A stretch of 64,000 nucleotides of DNA from Asaia siamensis (lineage in GTDB: Bacteria; Pseudomonadota; Alphaproteobacteria; Acetobacterales; Acetobacteraceae): positions 284,365-348,364 of the forward strand of contig NZ_BMCH01000004.1 in NCBI RefSeq assembly GCF_014635085.1. Reading direction: 5' to 3'. This document shows, in pieces, positions 1 through 7,451 of this stretch (within the stretch, counting starts at the first letter, position 1; each line of letters starts with the position of its first letter). The position numbers and the translations under genes were made by a program. A model generated the notes under the pieces. That model did no database searches. It worked only from the letters and a program-made list of their open reading frames with translations, and had not been told where the DNA came from.

Positions 1-495
1 GCTGTAATCTCCACCAAGGCAGATGATCTTGATGCCGGGGAAGGGCGCAAGAGCCTGTACTACACCAACCGCATTGGTGATGACGGTAAGAGGCGCTCTG
101 GCAGGCAGAAGCGGCAGCATTTCAGCAACGGTCGTCGAATCATCAAGAATGATGACCTGACCGGGTTCGATCATCGAGACGGCACGCTGGATGATCGTCT
201 TTTTCAGATTGGCTGCACGGTGCTGACGATAGGCAACGTTCTTTTCCGTACGTGCGCGGTTCTTGAGAGTGATGCCGCCATGAATCTTGTCAATCAGCCC
301 CTGGCTGGCCAGCGCATGTGCATCGCGATGGATCGTCATACGGCTTACATCGAAATGTTCAGCCAGAAATTCGATGCTCGCATTGCCCTGCTCAAAGAGC
401 AGATCAAGAATTTGCTGCTGACGTGATTTGAGATTCTGACGTTTGATCCCTGAAAAACCATCCAGGGAGGGCGCTGACTTGATGTCATCACTCAT
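1..495 (-). CDS. DeoR-family transcriptional regulator (3' end cut by window edge)
   Basis: The first 165 codons of a DeoR/GlpR-type repressor are present; the reading frame is open to base 1, so the C-terminus lies outside the window. The N-terminus carries the winged helix-turn-helix (SIEFLAEHFDVSRMTIHRD) followed by the typical KIHGGIT turn, and the sugar-phosphate sensor domain begins with the family motif ILDDSTT. It is divergent from the FGGY kinase and closely resembles the second DeoR protein at 5159-5986, so the two are paralogues. Its likely role is control of the polyol operon beside it through the AACAAAA-containing repeats in 496-777. Family assignment is firm; the effector is inferred to be a phosphorylated C4 sugar. 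Confidence 0.9.
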   Translation of the reverse strand, partial: MSDDIKSAPSLDGFSGIKRQNLKSRQQQILDLLFEQGNASIEFLAEHFDVSRMTIHRDAHALASQGLIDKIHGGITLKNRARTEKNVAYRQHRAANLKKTIIQRAVSMIEPGQVIILDDSTTVAEMLPLLPARAPLTVITNAVGVVQALAPFPGIKIICLGGDYS

Positions 496-558
496 GGTCT
501 GAAACTGCCTTTGACAGATATGCTTGCTTTTGTTGGGACCAAGCGTAGCAGAAAATAA

Positions 559-583
559 GATAACAAAAATATCACAAAGATAT
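559..583 (+). promoter_or_regulatory. Candidate DeoR operator, copy 1
   Basis: The core AACAAAA is followed after a few bases by TCACAAA. The same arrangement recurs at 4205-4227 and, inverted, at 699-716. ACAAA repeated about one helical turn apart suits a DeoR-family dimer or tetramer. The binding role is inferred; the repetition is seen directly. Confidence 0.5.
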
Positions 584-698
584 CATCCTCACAAGCCGTC
601 CTTATCAAGGTTTTGTCATCAGGCGTAAGCACTCGGGCTTACCTTATGCAGGATGCTCTTCTCCGCGGAACTGCCCATATATATCATATATAGCACCA

Positions 699-716
699 AT
701 TTGTGATTTTGTTAAC
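699..716 (-). promoter_or_regulatory. Candidate DeoR operator, copy 2 (inverted)
   Basis: Read on the minus strand this gives GTTAACAAAATCACAAA, nearly the same word as at 4205-4227. It lies about 60 bases before the chosen start of the kinase gene, where a repressor would block transcription. Confidence 0.5.
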
Positions 717-777
717 ACAACAACCAACTTTAGAACATCAAGCACCGATAGCGAGCCGAAAGAGCGAAGAGGCGATC

Positions 778-2319
778 ATGGGTGCAGGTTATGTCTTGGG
801 CGTTGATTGCGGCTCGACCACTGCGAAATCTGTCGTCTTCACACCTGGCGGGCGCATTGTCGGTATAGGGCAGGCGCGTGTTCCCCAAGTGACGAGCACA
901 CCTCGGGAGGTTGAGCGCGATATGAAGGCGACGTGGCTCCTCGTTGCCGAAACCATCCGTGATGCGCTGGCTGATGCTGGCTGCACGGGGGCAGATATCG
1001 CAGGCATAGGCATGACCGCCCATGGCGATGGTGTTTTCCTGCTCGACCACCACGCCGAACCACTTGGCAGAGGTATCATGTCCCTCGATAGCCGCGCCTT
1101 TGGTGTGCACGAGGGGTGGAAAGAGGCGGGGCTTCTCGACCACCTCCTGCCCGTTGCCGGCCAGAGGCCCTATCCTTACTCAGCAACCACGTTACTGGCC
1201 TGGATAAAGCGTTTCGAGCCTGAGCGTTACGGGGCCATCGGCACCGTCTTTTTCGCCAAGGACTGGCTTCGCTTCTGCCTGACAGGCCGGATTGCGACCG
1301 ATCTGACCGAAGCGAGCACGGCGTTCACCGATCTTCATACGCAGAGTTACAGTCAGAAAATCCTTCAGACGCTCGATCTGCAGGAAATTGCGAGCGCGCT
1401 GCCGCCAATGCTGAACTCCTGCGACCGGGCAGGCCATGTCAGCGCTGAAGCGGCACTCATGACAGGTCTGCTGCAGGGCACACCTGTCTCCGCAGGGCTG
1501 CATGATGTCATCGCCGCCTCTGTCGGGTTGGGTCAGGTGCGGGCGGGCGACATGACCGTGACAGCCGGAACGTTCTCGATCAATGAGGTGCTGCGTGATC
1601 GACCGGTGACTGGTGCAGAGTGGGCCTGTCGCGCCGGTTATCGAAAAGGCCTGTGGAATTGCATGGCAATTTCACCGGCCTCTGCAAGCAATCTCGAGTG
1701 GATGGCGCGTTATATCGCGCCCGACGACCCCGACGCGGCTGCCCATCTCATTGAGGCCTCCATAGCAAGGTTCGAGCAGGGGCGTGTTGAACGGCAGATC
1801 CCGCTTTATCATCCGTATCTGTTCGGCTCGCCTTTCGAGACACCGGCCACGGCCTCTTTTCTGGGGCTGCAATCCTGGCATGACCGCGCCGATCTGTTTC
1901 AGGCGATGATAGAGGGCACGATCTTCAACCACCGTCATCATGTCGAAGATCTGATGCGCACGGGGCCGGTCAACAGCATCGGCGTTTCAGGCGGCGGAAG
2001 TCGCCGCCCTGAGATAGGCCAGCTCTTTGCAGATATCTTCGGCAGACCTGTCATGACGTCGCCGGTGCGTGAGGCAGGGGCTCTCGGGGCCGCACTGACG
2101 GCCAGCGTTGCCTGTGGCAATCATCCAACACTCGAGGACGCCGTTGCCGGGCTCGATATGCAGCATACACGCTTCGCCCCCGACCCGGCGCTCTCACGTT
2201 ATTACGACGCCATATACACGCGTTACACGACGCTGGCTCAGATTCTCGAGCCCTTCTGGCCATCCCTGCACAGCGCACCTGTCCCTCATGAACAGTCTTT
2301 GCGCGCCGCCACGGCCTGA
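778..2319 (+). CDS. eryA: FGGY-family carbohydrate kinase, probable erythritol kinase (EryA-like)
   Basis: This 513-residue sugar kinase would phosphorylate a polyol or ketose with ATP in the cytoplasm. The N-terminal phosphate-binding loop (VDCGSTTAKS), the central GLHD segment, and the C-terminal GVSGGGSRRPEIGQLFADIF and GALGAA motifs show the two actin-like FGGY domains at full length. I chose ATG 778 because the family's beta strand starts just after it and AGAGG precedes it; an in-frame start at 703 would add 25 residues without similarity. The next gene is a GlpD-like dehydrogenase, the EryA-EryB order of Brucella and Sinorhizobium erythritol loci. The kinase fold is certain; erythritol as substrate rests on context. 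Confidence 0.85.
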   Translation: MGAGYVLGVDCGSTTAKSVVFTPGGRIVGIGQARVPQVTSTPREVERDMKATWLLVAETIRDALADAGCTGADIAGIGMTAHGDGVFLLDHHAEPLGRGIMSLDSRAFGVHEGWKEAGLLDHLLPVAGQRPYPYSATTLLAWIKRFEPERYGAIGTVFFAKDWLRFCLTGRIATDLTEASTAFTDLHTQSYSQKILQTLDLQEIASALPPMLNSCDRAGHVSAEAALMTGLLQGTPVSAGLHDVIAASVGLGQVRAGDMTVTAGTFSINEVLRDRPVTGAEWACRAGYRKGLWNCMAISPASASNLEWMARYIAPDDPDAAAHLIEASIARFEQGRVERQIPLYHPYLFGSPFETPATASFLGLQSWHDRADLFQAMIEGTIFNHRHHVEDLMRTGPVNSIGVSGGGSRRPEIGQLFADIFGRPVMTSPVREAGALGAALTASVACGNHPTLEDAVAGLDMQHTRFAPDPALSRYYDAIYTRYTTLAQILEPFWPSLHSAPVPHEQSLRAATA

Positions 2320-2373
2320 GGCCTGCGCGGTCGCTAACCCGTTTCAGAACCGCTTCACAAATCGAGATACCCG

Positions 2374-4065
2374 ATGACCTACTCCGCCAAACAAATCGAC
2401 TCTGCCCATTTCGATGTCACGATCATCGGGGCAGGCATCAATGGTGTGGGTCTCTTTCGTGAACTGGCGCTTCAGGGGCTCAATGTTCTCCTGATCGACA
2501 AGGGTGATATCTGCACTGGTGCTTCAGCGGCCCCATCCAGACTGATCCATGGCGGCATCAAATATCTCGAGACCGGCGAGTTTCGTCTGGTTGCGCAGTC
2601 GACCCTCGAGCGCAATCTGCTGCTGCGCAACGCACCGCACGTGGTCAAGCCGCTTCCGACAATCATACCGATCCATTCCTGGTTTGGCGGGATTCTGCCT
2701 TCGATCAAGCGGTTCTGCGGTCTAAAGACAAAGCTTGCCGATCGGGGAGTCGCGATTACCGAAGTCGGCATGCAGATCTACGATTATCTCGGCCGCCGCG
2801 CACGCGTGATGCCTCGCCACACCTTTTCTTTCGGGCACTCTGTCAGGCGCGATTGGCCGCATATGACACGAAAGGTCATCGCGACCGGACGATATTATGA
2901 TGCTGCCATCACCCAACCTGAAAGACTGGGTTTCGAATGCGTCGAGGATGCGCTTCGCCTGTCTTTGGGCTGCGCAGTGAGAACCTATTCGAGAGTGACG
3001 TCATTCCATGAGGGGGCCGTGACCCTGCGTGATGATATCACCGGTCAGGTTGAGCATGTCCACACCGATCTGGTCGTCAATGCCGGTGGAGCATGGATCG
3101 ATCAGGTCAATGCCGGGATTGGCCTTTCCACACGCTATATTGGTGGCACGAAAGGATCGCATCTCGTTATGCGCCATCCCGAATTGCTGCGCGAACTCAA
3201 CGGGCAGATGGTCTATTTCGGCACGGCAGACGGTCGCATCTGCCTTGCCTATCCGTTCATGAACCATGTTCTGATCGGCTCGACCGATATCCCATGCAAG
3301 GACGCCGACAAGGCAATCTGTTCACAGGAAGAACAGAGCTACATGCTGGCCATGCTTCAGGAGCTGTTTCCCGGTTTCCATTTCAGCGACAGCGATGTCG
3401 TCTATCGCTATTGCGGCGTAAGACCGCTTCCTGCCACGCGCACGGACGACCCTGGCGAGATCAGCAGAGACCACATCATCCACACCGATTATGCCGGGAC
3501 GACCCCAGTCCTGTCTCTGGTTGGCGGTAAGTGGACCACATTCCGTGGCCTCGCGGAAGAAACTGCCGATAAGGTGCTGGGGCTTCTCCACCGTAAACGG
3601 ACGCGCTCTTCGCGGGAGAGGGCGATCGGGGGCGGGGTCGGTTACCCGGGGCAGAAATCACGAAACGCCTATATCCGGCACCTTGCCGAGATGCAGGATC
3701 TGTCATTGGCACGTGCGACCCTGTTATTCGAGCGCTATGGCACTACTGCAGAGCGCGTTGCTGCTTTCTGTGCACGCACACCCGATCAAGAACTCACGTC
3801 TCTTCCCGGTTATACGAGGAACGAGATCCAGTATCTCACGAAGGAAGAACTCGTGCGCAAAGCTGCCGATCTTCTTTTCCGGCGCACACCGATCGCGCTC
3901 TCGGGCAAGATCAGCCGTGCTGTGGTCGAAGAGGTTTGCGCGATCATGGCGCCAGCCCTTGGCTGGACAGAGGCCATTTGCGCATCCGAAATCGACAGCG
4001 TCTGGAAAATTGCGGTTGAGCAACATGGTGTTTCTGACAGCACTGCAGGCAACGCGGCAAGCTGA
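2374..4065 (+). CDS. eryB: FAD-dependent GlpD-type dehydrogenase, probable erythritol-phosphate dehydrogenase (EryB-like)
   Basis: This 563-residue member of the glycerol-3-phosphate dehydrogenase family has an FAD-binding GAGING motif at residues 19-24, a GASAAPSRLIHGGIKYLE segment that lines the flavin site, and a C-terminal DAO_C helical domain. GlpD enzymes pass electrons to quinone at the inner membrane. In erythritol pathways the EryB homologue oxidises erythritol 4-phosphate to a tetrulose phosphate. It lies 54 bases behind the FGGY kinase, so co-transcription is likely. Ordinary glycerol-3-phosphate dehydrogenase is the main alternative, but the C4-pathway neighbours (TpiA-like, RpiB-like, DAK-type kinase) favour EryB. 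Confidence 0.82.
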   Translation: MTYSAKQIDSAHFDVTIIGAGINGVGLFRELALQGLNVLLIDKGDICTGASAAPSRLIHGGIKYLETGEFRLVAQSTLERNLLLRNAPHVVKPLPTIIPIHSWFGGILPSIKRFCGLKTKLADRGVAITEVGMQIYDYLGRRARVMPRHTFSFGHSVRRDWPHMTRKVIATGRYYDAAITQPERLGFECVEDALRLSLGCAVRTYSRVTSFHEGAVTLRDDITGQVEHVHTDLVVNAGGAWIDQVNAGIGLSTRYIGGTKGSHLVMRHPELLRELNGQMVYFGTADGRICLAYPFMNHVLIGSTDIPCKDADKAICSQEEQSYMLAMLQELFPGFHFSDSDVVYRYCGVRPLPATRTDDPGEISRDHIIHTDYAGTTPVLSLVGGKWTTFRGLAEETADKVLGLLHRKRTRSSRERAIGGGVGYPGQKSRNAYIRHLAEMQDLSLARATLLFERYGTTAERVAAFCARTPDQELTSLPGYTRNEIQYLTKEELVRKAADLLFRRTPIALSGKISRAVVEEVCAIMAPALGWTEAICASEIDSVWKIAVEQHGVSDSTAGNAAS

Positions 4066-4394
4066 AACGCGGGCGCGAGAGTCCTGACAAAGCAGGATAA
4101 TGCGCAGACCAGTCACAAGGGCCTCAGCGCTTGTAAGGCGCTGGGGGTGGGCTACACGACGGTGCTCGGCAAGGTCTGCTGATCACAGGATTTAGTGATC
4201 GCCCGATAACAAAATCGCACAAAATCCAGAACTTTGCTTTTGTTCGGTTTTTCTGAAAAACCAAGCTTCTCCTAGCGCTAAATCATATCAATGTGAACGC
4301 TATAGGTGATATTTTATCTACCCTAATGTTATTTAAATCCCTATCACAACATCAGGACGTTACACTTATCGTCACTGCGTCACAGAGAGAGAAC
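4066..4394. other. Gene-free spacer with operator copy and possible gene remnant
   Basis: No complete gene is seen in this 329-base stretch. Its first half reads, in one frame ending at a stop near 4182, as a short HTH-like tail (SACKALGVGYTTVLGKVC) that resembles the end of a resolvase or similar DNA-binding protein; this is weak. A GC hairpin (CAGCGC/GCGCTG, 4125-4143) lies inside it. The second half is AT-rich and carries the same repeated words as 496-777, so it probably holds the promoter of the tpi-deoR-rpiB-ABC unit. Confidence 0.5.
4205..4244 (+). promoter_or_regulatory. Candidate DeoR operator, copy 3 plus conserved TTGCTTTTGTT word
   Basis: GATAACAAAATCGCACAAAA (from 4205) is followed by TTGCTTTTGTT (4234-4244). 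Both words occur in the divergent region upstream of the kinase, in the opposite order. Their reuse about 160 bases before the tpi gene suggests one regulon covering both transcription units. Confidence 0.55.
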
Positions 4395-5162
4395 ATGATG
4401 CCCTTAAAGTCGCTCTGGATCGGAACAAGCTGGAAGATGAACAAGGGGCCAGCCGCCGCCCGGGAAGCGGCCGAGCAGATCGCGTCCATAGCCGTACCCT
4501 CCTCCGTGACGCCATTCGTCATTCCGCCTTTCACATCGCTCGAAATGGTTGCGTCCCGCCTCGCAGATACGCGCTGGAGCGTGGGTGCGCAGAACATGCA
4601 CTGGGAAGACGAGGGCGCTTGGACCGGGGAAATCTCGCCCCATATGGTACGCGAATGCGGTGCCGATATTGTCGAACTCGGCCATTCAGAGCGTCGCGAG
4701 CATTTCGGCGAGTCAGACATCACCGTCAATCTCAAGGTCAAGGCCGCCATACGCTACGCTTTGCGCCCGCTCATCTGCATCGGCGACAGCGCTGAGGAAT
4801 ATGAGTTCGGCGTGACGCATGAGACACTTGCCCGTCAGACCAAGATGGCCCTCCATGGGCTGACGTCGGATCAGATTGAAACTGTTCTGCTGGCCTATGA
4901 ACCCGTATGGGCCATTGGCGCCAAGGGAAGGGCCGCCGAGCCCGCTTTCGTCGGAACCGCGCATACACGCCTGCGCCACGTCCTGGCCGACTTGGTCGGG
5001 GAAACGACTGCGCGCCGTGTGCCTATCCTCTATGGCGGCAGCGTCTCGCTTGAAAACGCAGCACGCTATACAGCGCTGGCCGATGTCGACGGCGTGTTCA
5101 TCGGTCGTTCCGCCTGGGATCCTTCGGGTCTTGCCGCCATCATCCAGTCGGTTGTGTCATGA
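4395..5162 (+). CDS. eryH: Triosephosphate isomerase paralogue, probable tetrulose-phosphate isomerase (EryH/TpiB/LerI type)
   Basis: This 255-residue TIM barrel has catalytic Lys14 (SWKMN), His97 (GHSERR), Glu169 (AYEPVWAIG) and the phosphate loop YGGSV near the C-terminus. The usual NWKMN motif reads SWKMN: the active-site Asn is Ser, which suggests altered substrate use. In Brucella and Sinorhizobium a tpi paralogue beside a DeoR gene and rpiB is a C4 isomerase in erythritol catabolism; in Mycobacterium a homologue (LerI) acts on L-erythrulose 1-phosphate. I chose ATG 4395, just after a GAGAGAGAA purine run; an earlier in-frame ATG at 4293 would add unrelated residues. It overlaps the next gene by four bases. 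Confidence 0.85.
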   Translation: MMPLKSLWIGTSWKMNKGPAAAREAAEQIASIAVPSSVTPFVIPPFTSLEMVASRLADTRWSVGAQNMHWEDEGAWTGEISPHMVRECGADIVELGHSERREHFGESDITVNLKVKAAIRYALRPLICIGDSAEEYEFGVTHETLARQTKMALHGLTSDQIETVLLAYEPVWAIGAKGRAAEPAFVGTAHTRLRHVLADLVGETTARRVPILYGGSVSLENAARYTALADVDGVFIGRSAWDPSGLAAIIQSVVS

Positions 5163-5986
5163 GCGGCGCGACCGGCGTAGAGAGCAAGGCCGTCTCGGCA
5201 CGGCGTCGCGAAATTCTCGATTACGTGCTCGAAAACGGGGGTGCCCAGATCGAGGAGCTCGTCGATCGTTTCTCGACCAGTCGCATGACGATCCATCGCG
5301 ATCTGCACGCGCTGTCCGAGCAGGGACTGGTACGCAAGGTTCATGGTGGCGTGACCATGCTGGCCAGCGGCGTGATGGAAACAAGCGTCGTCCATCGCCT
5401 GCGTCGTGCCTCTCGTGAGAAACAGGCCATTGCGCGTGTCGCGACGAGCTTCATCAAGGCGGGCGATATCATCGCCCTCGATGATTCCACCACGTCACGC
5501 ATTCTGTCGGAAAACCTTCCCTCGGGTATGCCTCTGACAGTGCTGACCAACAGCATGGGTATTGCTACCCAGCTTGCAGGCATGCGCGATATCAGTCTGA
5601 TCTGCCTCGGTGGTAAATATCACCCGCGGTTCGACGCGTTTCTCGGCATTCTCTGCGAACAGGGCACGAAGTCGCTTCGGGCAAACACGCTGTTCATGTC
5701 TGTCTCTGCGGTACGCGATCTCGGTGCCTATCATCAGGAGCAGGAGATCGTGAAGTGCAAGATGGCACTCATGGAAATTGTCGACCGTCGTATCCTGATG
5801 ATCGATAGTCAGAAATTTGACGTCACCGCGTTGAACCGTCTGGCCAATCTCTCTGATTTTGACGTTGTGATTACCGATTCAGGCGTCTCTGAAAGTCAGA
5901 AGAACCGCATGCTCGATGCGGGCATCAATCTGCATGTCGCTCCACTTGACGACACGCCGCCCGCCTCGCGCACCGTCCCTCTCTAG
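5159..5986 (+). CDS. eryR: DeoR-family transcriptional regulator (EryR-like)
   Basis: This is a complete 275-residue DeoR repressor. The winged HTH spans roughly residues 15-60 (VDRFSTSRMTIHRDLHALS), followed by KVHGGVTM, and the ligand domain has LDDSTTS near its start. Its ATG overlaps the tpi stop (ATGA), so translation is coupled. The tpi-deoR-rpiB order equals the tpiB-eryR-rpiB arrangement of rhizobial erythritol loci. The C-terminal domain of this family senses phosphorylated sugars and lifts repression. It is paralogous to the partial regulator at 1-495; which of the two binds which operator cannot be told from sequence. Confidence 0.9.
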   Translation: MSGATGVESKAVSARRREILDYVLENGGAQIEELVDRFSTSRMTIHRDLHALSEQGLVRKVHGGVTMLASGVMETSVVHRLRRASREKQAIARVATSFIKAGDIIALDDSTTSRILSENLPSGMPLTVLTNSMGIATQLAGMRDISLICLGGKYHPRFDAFLGILCEQGTKSLRANTLFMSVSAVRDLGAYHQEQEIVKCKMALMEIVDRRILMIDSQKFDVTALNRLANLSDFDVVITDSGVSESQKNRMLDAGINLHVAPLDDTPPASRTVPL

Positions 5987-6009
5987 AACACCATAAAAGG
6001 AAGACGATC

Positions 6010-6477
6010 ATGAAAATTGCAGTTGGTGGCGATAGCGCCGGTGAGGGTCTGGCCCAGCAGATCGTGGCGCATCTCAAGGCAAAAGGGCTCGATGCAGTCG
6101 ACCTCTCACGCCCTGCAGATGACAAGAGCGAGCTCTACTCCGAGCTGAGCGAACGCGTCGGCCTTGCTATTCTTTCCGGAGAGTATGAGCGCGGCATTCT
6201 GTGCTGCGGCACGGGCATCGGGGTTGCGATTTCGGCCAACAAGATCCCCGGCATCCGCGCAGCACAGGTGCACGACAGCTACTCTGCGGAACGTGCAGCG
6301 CTGTCCAACAACGCCCATATCATCACACTGGGTGCGCGCGTTGTCGGTGCTGAACTCGCCAAGACCATTGTTGATTCGTTCCTTTCCAAAAAATTCGACC
6401 CGGCCAGCGCCTCGGCGCGCAATGTCGATGGTATCGATGCGCTCGATCGTAAATATTCACCAAATTCCTGCAAATAA
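6010..6477 (+). CDS. eryI: RpiB/LacAB-family sugar-phosphate isomerase (EryI/DerI-like)
   Basis: This 155-residue enzyme has the RpiB hallmark GILCCGTGIGVAISANK with the candidate catalytic cysteines at 65-66, and HDSYSAERAALSNNAH further on. RpiB proteins interconvert aldose and ketose phosphates through an enediol. In C4 polyol pathways this homologue makes D-erythrose 4-phosphate from D-erythrulose 4-phosphate, which feeds the pentose phosphate pathway. It is 23 bases after the DeoR gene with an AAGGAAG ribosome-binding site. Ordinary ribose-5-phosphate isomerase B is the alternative; context favours the C4 role. Confidence 0.85.
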   Translation: MKIAVGGDSAGEGLAQQIVAHLKAKGLDAVDLSRPADDKSELYSELSERVGLAILSGEYERGILCCGTGIGVAISANKIPGIRAAQVHDSYSAERAALSNNAHIITLGARVVGAELAKTIVDSFLSKKFDPASASARNVDGIDALDRKYSPNSCK

Positions 6478-6507
6478 TGGGTCAACGCGACCATAAGGTC
6501 TGATCTC

Positions 6508-7434
6508 ATGAAAAAAGCACTGCTCGCCACCGCAACCCTGCTCTTCGCCCCGCTCGCCGCCCATGCGGCGGCGGACAATGCGCCGATGCGGTTTGTCATG
6601 ATACCGAAAGCCGTTCATCCTTGGTTCGACAAGGCCAATAACGGCGCGCAAGCCGCCGCGGCCCTGCTGAGCAAGTCCACGGGACGCACCATCACGGTTG
6701 AATATCGCGCGCCGCAAACCGCCGATGTCTCGACCCAGAACGACATCATCGAACGCGCCATCGCGACACATCCCGATGGTCTGATCCTCGACCTTCTCGA
6801 CGAAAAGGGAAACCGGTCGACCATGCAGGAAGCGGTCGATGAGAAGATTCCGATGACTGTTTTCGACTCCCTCCCACCTGAGGGCATGGACATCACGGCG
6901 GTCGGTGCGGATTTTTGCGAGCAGGGCACGCTAGCGGCGGAGCGGCTCGCTAGGCTGATCAATCACAAGGGTGAGGTTGCAGTGATGATGGGCGTGCCCA
7001 CTGCGCCCAACCATGCCCTTCGCGCGCGCTGCGAGCTGAAGGTGTTTGCCAAATATCCCGATATCAAGGTCGTGGCGACGGGTATCGATAACGACAGCAT
7101 CGAAACCGCGCAAAAACAGGCCTCTGCCATCATGCAGGCCCATCCCAACCTTGAAGGCTGGGTAGCCTGTGATGCAGCAGGCCCTGTGGGCATCGGTCAG
7201 GCCATTCGCGAAAGCGACAAGATCGGCAAGGTTCAGGAGGTCGGTCTGGATAATCTGAACGACATGCTTCAGCTGATCAAGGATGGCGTGGTCGATTCCT
7301 CTGCCTCAAGCCGCCCTGAAATGCAGGGCTACTGGGCCGTTATCGCCGCCTGGCAGAAAGCGCTGGGGCAGCAGACGCCTAAAAACATCGATACAGGCAT
7401 CGATATCATCACCAAATCAACGCTCTCCAAATAA
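6508..7434 (+). CDS. Sugar ABC transporter, periplasmic substrate-binding protein
   Basis: This 308-residue protein starts with a clear Sec signal peptide (MKKALLATATLLFAPLAAHA) without a lipobox cysteine, so it should be free in the periplasm. The rest is a type I periplasmic-binding fold like ribose-binding protein RbsB. It delivers a sugar or polyol to the permease encoded downstream. It follows rpiB by 30 bases and precedes the ATPase gene by 17, so the importer is part of the catabolic operon. Its likely ligand, erythritol or erythrulose, is inferred from the operon. Confidence 0.9.
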   Translation: MKKALLATATLLFAPLAAHAAADNAPMRFVMIPKAVHPWFDKANNGAQAAAALLSKSTGRTITVEYRAPQTADVSTQNDIIERAIATHPDGLILDLLDEKGNRSTMQEAVDEKIPMTVFDSLPPEGMDITAVGADFCEQGTLAAERLARLINHKGEVAVMMGVPTAPNHALRARCELKVFAKYPDIKVVATGIDNDSIETAQKQASAIMQAHPNLEGWVACDAAGPVGIGQAIRESDKIGKVQEVGLDNLNDMLQLIKDGVVDSSASSRPEMQGYWAVIAAWQKALGQQTPKNIDTGIDIITKSTLSK

Positions 7435-7451
7435 CCGATCGGGAGGGGGCT

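Larger units (their letters stand above)
496..777. promoter_or_regulatory. Divergent control region between deoR and the kinase operon
   Basis: This AT-rich spacer separates two divergent genes and must hold both promoters. It contains TTGCTTTTGTT at 524-534, GATAACAAAAATATCACAAA starting at 559, and the reverse complement of GTTAACAAAATCACAAA at 700-716. The same words recur before the triosephosphate-isomerase gene at 4205-4244. They are the best operator candidates for one or both DeoR proteins. Promoter hexamers are not clear enough to place. Confidence 0.6.
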
